In this document: piece after piece, positions 1 through 9,697 of the stretch | Position numbering within the stretch: the stretch's first letter is position 1 | Layout: each line of letters opens with the position of its first letter | From: Pseudomonas sp. ERMR1:02 | GTDB lineage: Bacteria; Pseudomonadota; Gammaproteobacteria; Pseudomonadales; Pseudomonadaceae | Direction of reading: 5' to 3' | Assembly: GCF_002277815.1 (NCBI RefSeq) | Contig: NZ_NKJI01000024.1 | Location: 1-64,000, forward strand | DNA length: 64,000 nt | Notes under the pieces: model-generated | Told to the model about the DNA's origin: nothing | Databases searched by the model: none | The model's input: only the letters and a program-made list of their open reading frames with translations | Program-made: the position numbers and the translations under genes

Positions 1-749
1 CTTACAGCGGGCAGGATGTCAGCATGAATCCGGTCGACTTCGAGCCCGCCAAGCCTGGCAAGCCCGAGGGCAAGTTCATGATCCCCTGCCCTTGCACCGT
101 GATGACCCTGCCGATATCGCCCGGCTTGCCCAAGCACGGCACCGCACCTTTATCTTTGGCCGCTCCGACGGCACAGATTTTTCGCCCTGGACGATCAAGA
201 CCGATGGCGGCGAAGGCTTCAACATGGACCCGCGCCGGATTTCAGCCGCGCCACAACTGGCCACTGGCCCGACATCGGCAGGGTTCAAGGGTGAAGGCAC
301 GCTGGAAGTCTGGAAGTTCCAGAACGGTGGCAATGGCTGGAATCACCCGGTACATGTGCACTTCGAGGAAGGATCATTCTCAGTCGAGGTGGGAAAACAC
401 CACCAGAATGGGAGAAAGGGGCGCGCAAAGATATCTACCGTATAGGCTCCGATCCTGACAGCCTCGACAATGTCGAAATGGCCCTGCGCATCCGTGAGTT
501 TGCCGGTACCTACATGGAGCACTGCCACAACACACAGCATGAGGACACGTCGATGCTGCTGCGCTGGGACTCTGAGCACCCGGGCCAGTTCCAGTTGATG
601 CCCACACCATTGCCCAGCTGGGACGGCGTGAAATTCGTGAACTCGGTTGCGTTACCGAAATTCCGTACGGGGATGGCGTCGGACCACAGGTCAAGGTCAA
701 CAATAACCAAGGAGATAACAGCACCAGTGTCAGCGCAGGCAAAGGCTAG
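1..749 (+). CDS. Multicopper oxidase, 3' part, frameshifted and cut by the window edge
   Basis: C-terminal part of a multicopper oxidase (laccase/CotA/bilirubin-oxidase type), which oxidises substrates with O2 at a trinuclear copper site. Two copper-ligand motifs are visible: HPVHVH near 345-362 and the HCH motif in EHCHNTQHED near 517-546. The reading moves through three frames: MNPVDFEPAKPGKPEG from base 24, the central part from about 92, and the HCH part from about 385. The sensible C-terminus, ending in SVSAGKG, lies in yet another frame and stops with TAG at 747-749. At least three single-base indels are needed. The 5' end lies outside the window. Family is clear; exact substrate is not. 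Confidence 0.75.
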
Positions 750-842
750 CGACTTCGGCACTCAACGTTGTATCTCGAAAACCGGATCAATCGGAACGAG
801 GAGGCCCGCCAATTTCGAGCCTCCTCAGAGGGAATGGGTCAG

Positions 843-2167
843 CTACATGACCGCAGCGATTTGCTTCGCACGACGGTTCTGTTTGCCAATCAGAAACACC
901 AATAGCGATCCGATAGCGGTCAATGCACAGAGCGGCATCAGTGCGATAGGGAAGCTCCCGGTCTGATCACGCAGTACACCGATCACCGAGCTCATGGCAC
1001 CGGTACCCAAGTGGGCAAAGGTATTAATCGCTGCAATTGCGGTGGCCAAAGTCGCTGGCGGCAGGGATTCGGAACACAGTGCCCAGAACGGCCCCTTGAT
1101 CGCATAGTTGCCCATCAATACGAGCGTCAGCAGTATCAGCGTAATGGTCAGGGAGTCGGTGAACAGTGTGGCGGCGAAACTCACTGCAGTAATGGCCAGC
1201 GGAATAGCAGTGCTCTTGATCCGTTCCCCGCTCTTGTCCGCACGCAGTCCCCAAAAAATCATGAACGCGGCTGCCATGCCGAACGGAATCATGTTCAGCA
1301 GACCCGTTTGCATATTGGTCAAATGAAAGGATTTCAGGATCTGCGGCATCCACAACGAAAGTGTATTGCTGGTTGCCGAACTGCCCATATAGATAAACGA
1401 AAGCACCCATACATATTTGTTGGTAAACACCGCCTTGAGGGTGCCGCTTACGCTATGTGCATGCTGAGGAATTGCGCTTTCGCGCGCAGCCTTATCGTTG
1501 GTCAGTTGCTCGCTCAGCCAATCCTGCTCCTGCCGAGTCAACCATTTCGCTTCGCTTGGCCGATTTGGCAACACTTTCAGCGCGAGCAATCCCAGGGTAA
1601 CGGCGGGGATAGCTTCAAGCATAAGCAACCACTGCCATCCCTTGAATCCTGCCACACCGTCCAGTTGCAACAGCAGTGCCGACACAGGTGAGCCGAGAAA
1701 GTTGGAGAGTGGTATTGCCACCATGAACAGCGCAACGATTCGAGCCATGTACGCTTGGGAATGCACTGCGTGAGGTAAAGAATGACCCGGGAAAGAAGCC
1801 GGCTTCGGCTGCACCCAAGAGGAAGCGGGAAATCGAATAGGATATCGGCCCGACCGCAAATGCCGAACAGAACCCGACGATGCCCCAGGTGATCATGATG
1901 CGCGCGATCCACCGCCGGGCGCCAAAACGCTCCATGGCCATGTTGCTGGGCATTTCGCAGAGTACATAAGCAACGAAAACAGCGTGGCGCCGAATCCGAA
2001 GGCGCTGGCCGTCAGGCCGATGTCCTGGTTCATGGTCAGGGCAGCGAAGCCGATATGACCCGATCAATGTAGGCGATGAAATAACAGAGTACGAGAAAGG
2101 GAATCAGGCGATACCCTAACTTGCGCATCGTCGAACTTTCAATTTCAGCATTGGATGGCTTGTTCAT
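843..2167 (-). CDS. MFS transporter, anion:cation symporter (ACS) type, frameshifted
   Basis: Inner-membrane major facilitator of the ACS family, which imports organic and aromatic acids with protons. The protein starts MNKPSNAEIESSTMRKLGYR at 2167, followed by TM1 (LIPFLVLCYFIAYIDRV). The conserved stretch RFLLGAAEAGFFPG and the second half of six membrane segments follow. The reading changes frame about four times (near 2050, 1985, 1785 and 1760). Adding four bases gives a protein of about 442 residues, the usual family length. It is the last minus-strand gene of a cluster with an amidohydrolase, a second MFS gene and a GntR regulator, which suggests import of a catabolic substrate. The substrate cannot be named. 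Confidence 0.8.
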
Positions 2168-2323
2168 GGAAACCACTCTCTTGTAATTGGAATAGGCTGC
2201 TCTTGCGCAGAACTTCTCGATGCGGCACGAGAGGTTGACTGCAACGTCGAATTTCAAACGTTCTGCAAGTTATCGTTACAAATGGATAGGATGAATGGGC
2301 TTCTGCAAATGCGCGGGTGAACT

Positions 2324-3174
2324 TCAGCCTTCGCCTTTAGCAAAACCGAATAACTTTCGAGGTGCTTGCACGAGCAACGAATAAATAAGCTGCGTCGAAC
2401 ACTCCAGGGCTTGCAGCTGATCGATTACTGTGCCGAAACCGATGCTTTGCTCATGCTGCGTATGCGGCCAGTCGCTGCCCCACACCAATTGGCTACGGCC
2501 GAAACTTTGCTCCAGCAGCGGTAACGCCATTCGAGCGAAATTGATGTTCTGTTGTGGCGTACTCCCAAACGATAGATTCCCGATACCTTCATCCAGATTG
2601 ACCCCTTGACCCAACTCCAGTAACTCGCAAAACCCTGGCTGATCGACGCCCGAATTGGCATCCGGCCGGCCGAAGTGATCAATCACCAATTTCAAACCGA
2701 ACGGCGCTAATTGATTAATCAGTACCGGCAAATCCTTTACCTCCCGATGCAGTTCGACATGCCAGTCAAGATCAGCGATGTGGCGGAAAAACTCTCTCCA
2801 GGCACTGTTACGAAAATCAGGTAACGCCTTGCCCATCAGGTTCAAGCGAACGCCGACCACGCCCAGATGATCCATGTCATTCAACGTGGCGCGACTAACG
2901 CCTGGCTCCAGCACGACCACGCCTCGCAACTGCTCCGGCGCCTGCCTCAACGCCCCCAGCAGGTAGCTATTGTCGGTGCCGAGAAAGCTCGGCTGCACCA
3001 ATACGCCATGACTCAAACCATGGGCACCCAGGTGGTTCAGATACTCGGCAAGCGTGGCATCGTAGTCAGGTGCGTAGCGCCGTGTAGCGGCCAGGTTTAA
3101 TCCCGACTAAAGACATGAGCATGGGAATCGACGCCAGTGATCGATGTAGAACAGGTATCAGACATGGGTTTCAT
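2324..3174 (-). CDS. Amidohydrolase-2 family metal-dependent hydrolase (COG3618), frameshifted
   Basis: TIM-barrel metal-dependent hydrolase of the Amidohydro_2/COG3618 group, which includes 2-pyrone-4,6-dicarboxylate and lactone hydrolases. The N-terminal metal-binding motif DSHAHVFSRD is seen just after the ATG at 3174 (an alternative ATG is at 3165). Further conserved stretches are VVGVRLNLMG, LVIDHFGRPD and the C-terminal VWGSDWPHTQ. One base is missing near 3099: the frame stops after SRD and resumes with LNLAATRRYAPDYD. Corrected length is about 283 residues. It lies between two MFS transporters, so a role in breaking down an imported ring or lactone compound is plausible but inferred. 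Confidence 0.8.
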
Positions 3175-3193
3175 CTATCGCAAGTGAGGATCA

Positions 3194-4471
3194 TCACGCT
3201 CGGGCGCTCTCGCCGTTAACCGGGACGGATGAGGTTGTGGCTTCGAGACTGCGACCACGGGTTTCCGGCAGGCAGAGGGCGGCGACTACCGCCACGCCGT
3301 AAGCGATCCCGGCGTCGATGCCAATGGCCGAGCCCAGCGACATGGAGTCACTCATATGGCCGACCAGAAACGGGAACACCGCCGAGAGCACTCGGCCGAA
3401 GTTGTAGCAAAACCCCACGCCAGCGCCGCGCACGTCCGCGGGTACAGCTCGTTGAACAGTGCACCCAGGCTTGCCGGAATGCCCGCCGCGAAGAAGCCGA
3501 GCGGAAAACCGAGGAACAGCATTTGGGTATTGGTCAGGGCATGAATACGTAGCACTGCACGGTAACGACACAGCACAGGGCGAACAGCACGATGTTTTTG
3601 CGGCGGCCAATACGGTCGATCAAGAATCCGCTGACGACGCAGCCACACCAGAAGGCAAAGATGATCACGGCCAGGTAGCCGCCAGAGTTCAACACCGACA
3701 GGTTGCGTTCGGTCTTGAGGAAAGTCGGCAGCCACGTCATCACGGCGTGGTATCCACCGTGTGCGCCCAAACCCAACAACCCACCGAACAGCGTTACGCG
3801 GATCAGTTCAGGACGGAAAATACCAGCCAGGGATTTGAAGAAGCTCTGAGGAATAGCGTGTTCTTTTTGCAGACGCTGAAAACTGTCGGGCTCCTCGACA
3901 TTACGCCGCACCCACAGGATCAGAAACGACGGCAGCAGGCCAACGATAAACATCACACGCCAGGCCATGTCTTGCGGTACGAACGTATAAATCAGCGCAA
4001 ATACCCCGACCGCCAGGCCCCAACCGACGGCCCAGGCACTTTGTACAGTGCCCATCACTTTGCCTCGGAATTTCGGGTTGATGGTTTCGGCCATCAGTAC
4101 CGCGCCCGCAGCCCACTCACCTCCAATGCCGAAGCCTTGCATTGCCTTGACCAACAGCAACTGATGGAACCCGGTGACGAAAGCGGACAGGAAGGTGAAG
4201 AAGGAGAACCACAAAATCATCCACTGCAACGTACGCACCCGGCCGTAGCGGTCGGACAACGTCCCCCTACCCAACCGCCGATGGCCGAAGTGACCAGCGT
4301 GACGCCGCTGATCAGCCCGGCATCACCCTTGGTCAGGGCGAACGCGGCGATCAACGCCGGAATGGCCAGTCCGAACATCTGTACTTCCAGTGCGTCCAGC
4401 GACCATCCGCCGAAGCAGGCCCAAAACGTTTTGCGCTCCCGAGGAGTGACTTGGCGATACCAGCTGAACAT
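3194..4471 (-). CDS. MFS transporter, aromatic acid/sugar acid symporter type, frameshifted
   Basis: Twelve-segment major facilitator of the aromatic acid:H+ or sialate-type symporter group. It starts MFSWYRQVTPRERKTFWACF at 4471. The MFS loop signature SDRYGRVR follows TM2, and a second copy (IDRIGRRK) is in the middle. Three bases are missing: near a C5 run at 4263-4267, near 3540, and near 3430 where ELYP must continue as ADVRGAGVGFCYNFGR. Corrected length is about 426 residues. The C-terminus reads LCLPETRGRSLEA, typical of this family. It probably imports the substrate of the adjacent amidohydrolase; its neighbour on the other side is a GntR regulator on the same strand. Confidence 0.82.
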
Positions 4472-4606
4472 GATTTCTTATCCTTATAAGTGGAACGTGA
4501 GGCAGCCGAAAGCGAACCGCGCCGCTACGAGGCCGGGGATGGCAAGCAAACGATGAATCCGGCGGTGATCAGGCGCCGTTGGGCGATCCGCTATTGAGGC
4601 AAGGCG

Positions 4607-5338
4607 CTAGCGAATATCCACGCTGTAGCGGAAATGCTCGGCGTGCCCACGCGAGCGTCGCCACTCCAAAGGTGTACCGGCGTAGTCACGCGCCAGACGC
4701 TCGATCACCACCACGGGACTGTTGACCGGTACTTGCAACAATCGCGCATGCACGTCGTTTACAGACTCGGCGGTGAGTGTTTCTTCGGCAGAGGCGACGA
4801 CTTGACCGCAGACTTCTTCGTAAATCGGGTAAAGCAATGGCCCTTTTCGGCTCAGGTCAATTTCCAGCAGCGGCTGAAACCGGCTGCGAGGCAGCCAGAT
4901 TTCTTCGGCAAGCACCGGCTGAACATCGAGAAGACGTACGCGAACAATGCGAATAACCGGCGCGTCGATTGGCAGGCCTAACGTTTGTGCCACAGCCGAG
5001 GGTGCGGCCACCGGCTCAATCGACAAGATGCGACTCTGCGGCACCTGGCGTTCGCCCGCGGCGGTCTGGAAGCGGAAGAATCGGAACAGCGAAGATTGAA
5101 ACTGAGGCCGACGGACGAAGGTGCCTCGACCTTGCTGACGCTCCAGAATGCCTTCACTGACCAGCGCGTCGACGGCTTTGCGCACGGTGCCAGTGGACAG
5201 TTGGTACTCCGCTGATAGCGCGGCTTCGGTGGGAATGGCCTCTCCCGGACGCCAACGATTGTTGGCAATCTGTTCGGCCAACTGATCTCGTAGGCGTTGA
5301 TAAAGCGGTAGGCGGACATCACTGGACAAGGAATTCAT
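4607..5338 (-). CDS. GntR-family transcriptional regulator, HutC/UTRA subfamily
   Basis: Intact 243-residue repressor. Residues about 9-77 form the GntR winged helix (PLYQRLRDQLAEQI, then STGTVRKAVDALVSEGILER and the wing QGRGTFV). Residues about 95-240 form a UTRA ligand-binding domain, with the typical ISVPVVVIER-like strand (here NSPVVVIERLARDYAGTPLEW). HutC-type repressors usually sense the substrate of the pathway they control. It is the first gene of the minus-strand run of MFS - amidohydrolase - MFS, so it likely controls that cluster and itself. There is no frameshift. Confidence 0.9.
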   Translation of the reverse strand: MNSLSSDVRLPLYQRLRDQLAEQIANNRWRPGEAIPTEAALSAEYQLSTGTVRKAVDALVSEGILERQQGRGTFVRRPQFQSSLFRFFRFQTAAGERQVPQSRILSIEPVAAPSAVAQTLGLPIDAPVIRIVRVRLLDVQPVLAEEIWLPRSRFQPLLEIDLSRKGPLLYPIYEEVCGQVVASAEETLTAESVNDVHARLLQVPVNSPVVVIERLARDYAGTPLEWRRSRGHAEHFRYSVDIR

Positions 5339-5746
5339 CGACTTTATTCACCTTGTTATCTAGTCATATATATGAATCTTGGAGCGAGTATTCTCCTGAT
5401 GCATTTTTCTGTCAAGAAGGGTTACCGAACCTGGCGGACGAATGGTGCGCGGAGCGGCCATAGGAGGTACCGAGACGTCGAATCTGGTTTGTTACGGGTT
5501 AACCATTGCTCCGGGAATTGCATCCCGGGTCGACAGTTGCCCGTCGTGGTAACTCGCTGGTGGGTTCGGTGGAACAACCCCAAAGTGGTGGTTTTTTCTG
5601 TTTGGCTGGCCTGGAGAAAGTGACCATCCCGGCGACTATGGAATTGCCAGGAATGACACAGACAAGTCGCCCCTGCGGCAGACCTGTTGCTGGTGACAAA
5701 AAAGCTACGTCGGAATCACGAGAGCCTCAATGCTGCAATGGAAAGG
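5339..5746. other. Intergenic stretch between the GntR cluster and rnhA; no gene seen
   Basis: About 400 bases without a convincing gene. Short open frames occur on both strands but none resembles a known protein. In Pseudomonas dnaQ commonly lies here, just downstream of rnhA on the same strand. No DnaQ-like sequence (for example an N-terminal LDTETTG motif) is visible, so this looks like the junction where the catabolic cluster meets the conserved block. Confidence 0.5.
5351..5380. promoter_or_regulatory. Possible GntR operator/promoter upstream of the HutC-type regulator
   Basis: AT-rich stretch directly upstream of the GntR start. It contains the perfect 10-bp palindrome CATATATATG (5365-5374), next to CTTGTTATCTAGTC. 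Its position, within 40 bp of the start codon, fits autoregulation. The site is inferred from symmetry and location only. Confidence 0.3.
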
Positions 5747-6198
5747 TCAAGCCTGCTTGTATCCGCGCACTTCATCCACACCACGATTCGCCAGCTGGTC
5801 GGCCCGTTCGTTGCCGTGGTGGCCGATGTGCCCGCGTACCCATTTCCAGGTGACGTTGTGGCGATTGACCTGCTCGTCGAGCATCTTCCACAGGTCGGCG
5901 TTTTTCACCGGTTCTTTCGCGGCGGTTTTCCAGCCGCGTTTTTCCAGTTGGCCATCCACTCGTTGATGCCTTTCATCACATACTGCGAGTCAGTCACCAG
6001 CAGCACGTCGCACGGTCGCTTAAGCTCTTCCAGGCCGCGGATCGCGCCCATCAGCTCCATGCGGTTGTTGGTGGTGTTGACTTCGCCGCCCCAAAGTTCC
6101 TTTTCAACACCCTTGCACACCAGCAACGCACCCCAGCCGCCAGGTCCAGGGTTGCCTTTGCAGGCGCCATCGGTGAACAGTTCTACGCTATCGCTCAT
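5747..6198 (-). CDS. rnhA: Ribonuclease HI, frameshifted in a homopolymer
   Basis: Degrades the RNA strand of RNA:DNA hybrids in the cytoplasm (Okazaki primers, R-loops). The catalytic residues are Asp10 (in FTDGACKGNPGPGG), Glu48 (NRMELMG), Asp70 (LVTDSQYV) and the C-terminal Asp in HHGNERADQLA. The frame breaks at a T5 run (5939-5943): GINEWMANWK should continue KRGWKTAAKEPVKNADLW, which needs a sixth T. Corrected length is about 150 residues, as usual for the family. Its partner upstream on the same strand is a methyltransferase, the normal Pseudomonas order. Confidence 0.93.
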
Positions 6199-6289
6199 GC
6201 CAATCTATCCAGAAAATGCGGTGGCTCGCCGATCGGTGATCGACAATGCCCGAGACCGGGGTAACCCCGGCCAGAAATATATAGAGGTA

Positions 6290-7048
6290 TTACGGTTCGA
6301 TGTGACGGCGGTTGACCTTGGCCATCGGCAATGGAATCAGCTTGCCCATCGGTTCTCGGCGCTCCTGACGGACCGGCCGCAGGCCCACTACGATCTTGCG
6401 TGCGACCAATAAGTAGAAGCCGCCACCGGACAATTGCCAGTCACCGGCCTTGCGTTCCCAACCGGCCAGACGGGCCTGCCAGGCGGGCGAAGCAAGCGGC
6501 GGACGATAGCACCCGAAGCGGCGTTTCTCCAGCGCGAAGCCTAGCAGGTTCAGCCAGTCCGCCACGCGCGACGGCGAAATGCAGCGAGCCTTGCGCAGAG
6601 CATCGTGGGCAAACGCATGACGCAAACCCCAACTGCTCCAGGGGTTGATCCCGACGATCAACAGATGCCCGCCGGGCCGCACACTGCTCGCGGCTTCGCG
6701 CAGCAGACCGTGGGGTGACAGGCAAAAATCCAGCCCGTGCTGCAATACCACTACATCGGCGGCATGTTCGCTCAATGGCCAGGCCTGTTCTTCGCAGACA
6801 ATTTCGACCCCCGGCAACGGCGCACCCAGGCGCACGTTGCGCTGGACCTGCGGCGCCGACGGCGGCGTCTGGGCCGACGGGCCGTAATGCACCAGATAGC
6901 CGCCGAAAAAGCGACCAAGCTCTTCTTCGAGCATGCGCCGCTCTTCATCCAGCAAAAACTGCCCGAGAGGACCAGACAGCCACTCGCGGGCCGCGCTGAT
7001 CAATGCCAACCAGTCAGGATCAGCCTGAGCGAACGCTTTATCGGTCAT
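6290..7048 (-). CDS. Class I SAM-dependent methyltransferase-like protein
   Basis: Protein of about 252 residues from the ATG at 7048 (MTDKAFAQADPDW); an in-frame ATG lies four codons upstream. A Methyltransf_11-type core is visible: ADVVVLQHGLDFCLSPHGLL, then EAASSVRPGGHLLIVGINPWSSWGLRH, the motif after the acidic strand and the post-II GG turn. It is the gene found between gloB and rnhA throughout Pseudomonas, divergent from gloB and about 90 bases upstream of rnhA. The substrate is unknown. The C-terminus is basic (RRHIEP). No frameshift. Confidence 0.85.
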   Translation of the reverse strand: MTDKAFAQADPDWLALISAAREWLSGPLGQFLLDEERRMLEEELGRFFGGYLVHYGPSAQTPPSAPQVQRNVRLGAPLPGVEIVCEEQAWPLSEHAADVVVLQHGLDFCLSPHGLLREAASSVRPGGHLLIVGINPWSSWGLRHAFAHDALRKARCISPSRVADWLNLLGFALEKRRFGCYRPPLASPAWQARLAGWERKAGDWQLSGGGFYLLVARKIVVGLRPVRQERREPMGKLIPLPMAKVNRRHIEP

Positions 7049-7113
7049 TGCATTCTCCAACGCGCCAGGAAGTTCTAAGATGCGCCATTGTTTACCGCTT
7101 GGCGAATCCGACG

Positions 7114-7879
7114 ATGATACAGATCACAGCCCTGCCCGCCTTTACCGACAACTACATCTGGTTATTAAAAGATCACAACACCCGGCGCTGCGCGGTGGTC
7201 GACCCGGGCGATGCCGCGCCCGTACAGGCCTGGCTCATGTCAAATCCGGAGTGGGTGTTGAGCGATATTTTGATCACTCACCATCATCATGACCATGTCG
7301 GCGGTGTTGAACAGCTAAAAAAAACGACGGACGCGAAAGTCTACGGTCCGGCCAGCGAAAACATTCCGGGGCGGGACATCGCGCTTAAGGATAACGACCG
7401 CATTAATGTACTGGGCCATGACTTCAAGATCATCGCCGTGCCCGGCCATACCCTGGGGCACATTGCCTATTATCATAGCGGCCTGCTGTTTTGTGGCGAC
7501 ACCCTGTTCGCCGCCGGTTGCGGACGCCTGTTCGAAGGCACGCCCCAACAAATGTACACTCGCTGTCACGCCTCGCGGCGCTTCCCGAAGACACGCAGGT
7601 GTACTGTACCCATGAGTACACCCTGAGCAATTTGCGCTTCGCCGCCGCTGTCGAACCGGGTAATCCGGACACACTTGAACGCCTGGCTACGGTCACCCGA
7701 CAACGGGAAGCCGGAATCATCACGCTGCCGTCTACTGTGGGCCTGGAAAAGCGTACAAATCCGTTTTTGCGTTCCGCAGAAACATCCGTTAAAGAAAAAG
7801 CGGACGAACGGACCGGCACTGATAACTCTCGGCCCGATATGGTTTTTGCAACTCTAAGGCTTGGAAAGACAAGTTCTAA
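7114..7879 (+). CDS. gloB: Hydroxyacylglutathione hydrolase (glyoxalase II), frameshifted
   Basis: Hydrolyses S-lactoylglutathione to lactate and glutathione, the second step of methylglyoxal detoxification. Metallo-beta-lactamase fold with the metal motif TxHxHDH as H56, H58, D60 and H61 (THHHHDHVGG). Further ligands lie in PGHTLGHIAYY and GDTLFAAGCGRLFEG. The thiolesterase-specific C-terminus includes THEYTLSNLRFA. One base is missing near 7559 (QMYT must continue SLSRLAALPEDTQVYC). A second is missing near 7853, after which FATLKAWKDKF ends at TAA 7877-7879. With both corrected the protein is 255 residues, the family norm. Divergent from the methyltransferase gene. Confidence 0.93.
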
Positions 7880-7977
7880 ACACCTTGCACGAGGGTACGA
7901 AATCACGAATGGTTGACCGCAGGGGGTGTGCTTTCTAGAATCGCCCGACATTTTTGCCCGAAACTTACTTCCAGCCA

Positions 7978-9426
7978 ATGTCGCCATCCATTCGTAAGGC
8001 CATCAATTCGGACGCTCTGACCCGTCTGGCGCAAGCCATAGCGGTGGCTGTGTCCGCGACATTGGCGGGCTGTTCCAGCCATGTACCGCAAACCGATGCG
8101 GCACATACTCCGAATATTGCCGCGCGTGCCAAGCAAAAGCCCGTCTGGCTCAGCGAAAAGCCGAGCCCGCAGATCCCCCAGGATGTCTGGGAGCGCATGC
8201 GCCAGGGCTTCCAGTTGCAGGATGGCCTGGGCGTCAACCCGCGCATCGAGCAACAGCGCCTGTGGTTCGCCAGCAATCCGTCCTTCCTCGAAAACGCCGG
8301 CGAACGCGGCAGCCTCTACATTCATTACATCGTCGAACGCCTTGAAGAACGCAACATGCCGCTGGAACTGGCGCTGCTGCCAGTGATTGAAAGTGCCTAC
8401 AACCCGATGGCCTATTCCCGGGCCGATGCGGTTGGCTTGTGGCAATTTATCCCGTCCACCGGACGTTACTTCAACCTGCGTCAGACCCGTTTCTACGATG
8501 GCCGCCGCGACATTACCGCTTCGACCACCGCCGCAATGGACTACCTGACCCGCCTGCACGACATGTTCAACGGTGACTGGCTGCTGGCCCTGGCCGCTTA
8601 CAACGCTGGTGAAGGCACGGTCAGCCGGGCCATCGAGCGTAATGAAAAGCTTGGCCTGCCGACCGACTACTGGAACCTGCCGCTGCCCGCCGAAACCCAG
8701 GCCTATGTGCCGAAGCTACTGGCGCTGTCGCAAGTGGTACTGGCGCCTGAAGCCTACGGCGTGAACCTCAACCCGATCGCCAACGAACCGTACTTCCAGG
8801 TCGTCGAAATCAACCAGCGCATGGACCTGTCAAAGGTTGCCGCGGTAGCCAACATCGACGAAGACGAGCTGTTCCAGCTCAACCCGGCCTTCAAACAGCG
8901 CACCACCATCGACGGTCCCCAGCATTTGCTGGTGCCGACGTCCAAGGCGCAGTTGCTGACCACCAGCCTGCAGACCATGCGTCCTGAAGAGCTGATCAGC
9001 AAAAAGCAACTCAAACCGGTGTTTGAAGGCGCAGACAGAACTGCCGTGGCGAGCGTAAAACGCAACTACCGGGTCAAGCGTGGCGATAACCTGGGTACCA
9101 TCGCCAAGGCCAACAACGTCGACATCAAGGATTTGCAGCGCTGGAACAAGCTGAGCGGCAAGAACCTCAAGCCCGGCCAGACCCTGGTCATACAGGACAC
9201 CAGCAAACACGGCTCTGGACGCATCAACACCATGGTCGCGACCAACACCAAAACCAAGGGCGAGACAAAGAAGCCGCAGTCCCAGTACAAGGTTCAGCAA
9301 GGTGACTCGCTGTACATCGTGGCCAAACGCTTCAACGTTGAAATGCAGCACCTCAAGCGCTGGAATCCGCGCGTCGGTCAGGCGCTCAAACCGGGGCAGA
9401 TGCTGACGGTTTCCAATCCGCACTAA
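7978..9426 (+). CDS. mltD: Membrane-bound lytic murein transglycosylase D
   Basis: Outer-membrane lipoprotein that cleaves peptidoglycan glycan strands to 1,6-anhydro products. From the ATG at 7978 (482 residues) there is a signal peptide with the lipobox LAGC (lipidated Cys32). An SLT domain follows at about residues 115-240, with the catalytic Glu138 in ESAYNP and the signatures GLWQFIPSTGRYF and ALAAYNAGEG. Two LysM repeats lie near residues 356-400 and 435-478 (YRVKRGDNL..., YKVQQGDSL...). A TTG at 7954 would add eight residues, but the lipoprotein signal supports the ATG. It ends at a strong terminator. Confidence 0.96.
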   Translation: MSPSIRKAINSDALTRLAQAIAVAVSATLAGCSSHVPQTDAAHTPNIAARAKQKPVWLSEKPSPQIPQDVWERMRQGFQLQDGLGVNPRIEQQRLWFASNPSFLENAGERGSLYIHYIVERLEERNMPLELALLPVIESAYNPMAYSRADAVGLWQFIPSTGRYFNLRQTRFYDGRRDITASTTAAMDYLTRLHDMFNGDWLLALAAYNAGEGTVSRAIERNEKLGLPTDYWNLPLPAETQAYVPKLLALSQVVLAPEAYGVNLNPIANEPYFQVVEINQRMDLSKVAAVANIDEDELFQLNPAFKQRTTIDGPQHLLVPTSKAQLLTTSLQTMRPEELISKKQLKPVFEGADRTAVASVKRNYRVKRGDNLGTIAKANNVDIKDLQRWNKLSGKNLKPGQTLVIQDTSKHGSGRINTMVATNTKTKGETKKPQSQYKVQQGDSLYIVAKRFNVEMQHLKRWNPRVGQALKPGQMLTVSNPH

Positions 9427-9430
9427 AAAA

Positions 9431-9457
9431 GAGCCCCTGATTTTTCAGGGGCTTTTT
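9431..9457 (+). terminator. Rho-independent terminator after mltD
   Basis: GC-rich 8-bp stem GCCCCTGA/TCAGGGGC (9433-9440 and 9445-9452) with a TTTT loop, followed by T6. It starts within ten bases of the mltD stop codon. Confidence 0.9.
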
Positions 9458-9479
9458 TATCCGCGAGACTTGCCTGCCC

Positions 9480-9584
9480 CCTGTAGGAGCGAGCTTGCTC
9501 GCGATGGACTTGAGGGCGACGCGCTTATTCAGGAAACACACGTTATCGTTCACGTCCATCGCGAGCGAGCTCGCTCCTACAGGG
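9480..9584. repeat. REPIN (inverted REP pair)
   Basis: Two REP arms in inverted orientation: one starting CCTGTAGGAGCGAGC at 9480, the other ending GCTCGCTCCTACAGG at about 9583. They are separated by a spacer of about 43 bases. It lies between mltD and the first binding-protein gene. No RAYT transposase is in this window. Confidence 0.9.
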
Positions 9585-9697
9585 GATCGGTTTGCTTCTC
9601 TAACCGATATCAGCATTATCCCCCCGTCTTTTTCCTGTCCTTACAAGCTGTTACTGTACCGCCACAAAGCCCAAGCCGCCTGGATCGAATTCCTTAC

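Noticed and set aside
843..4471. Reading the broken MFS and amidohydrolase genes as a decayed island
   Set aside because: The same kind of one-base deletion occurs in fabI, rnhA, gloB and yejF, so sequencing error is the simpler explanation.
5499..5699. 66-codon minus-strand frame between the GntR gene and rnhA
   Set aside because: No family resemblance, and not DnaQ; nothing supports translation.
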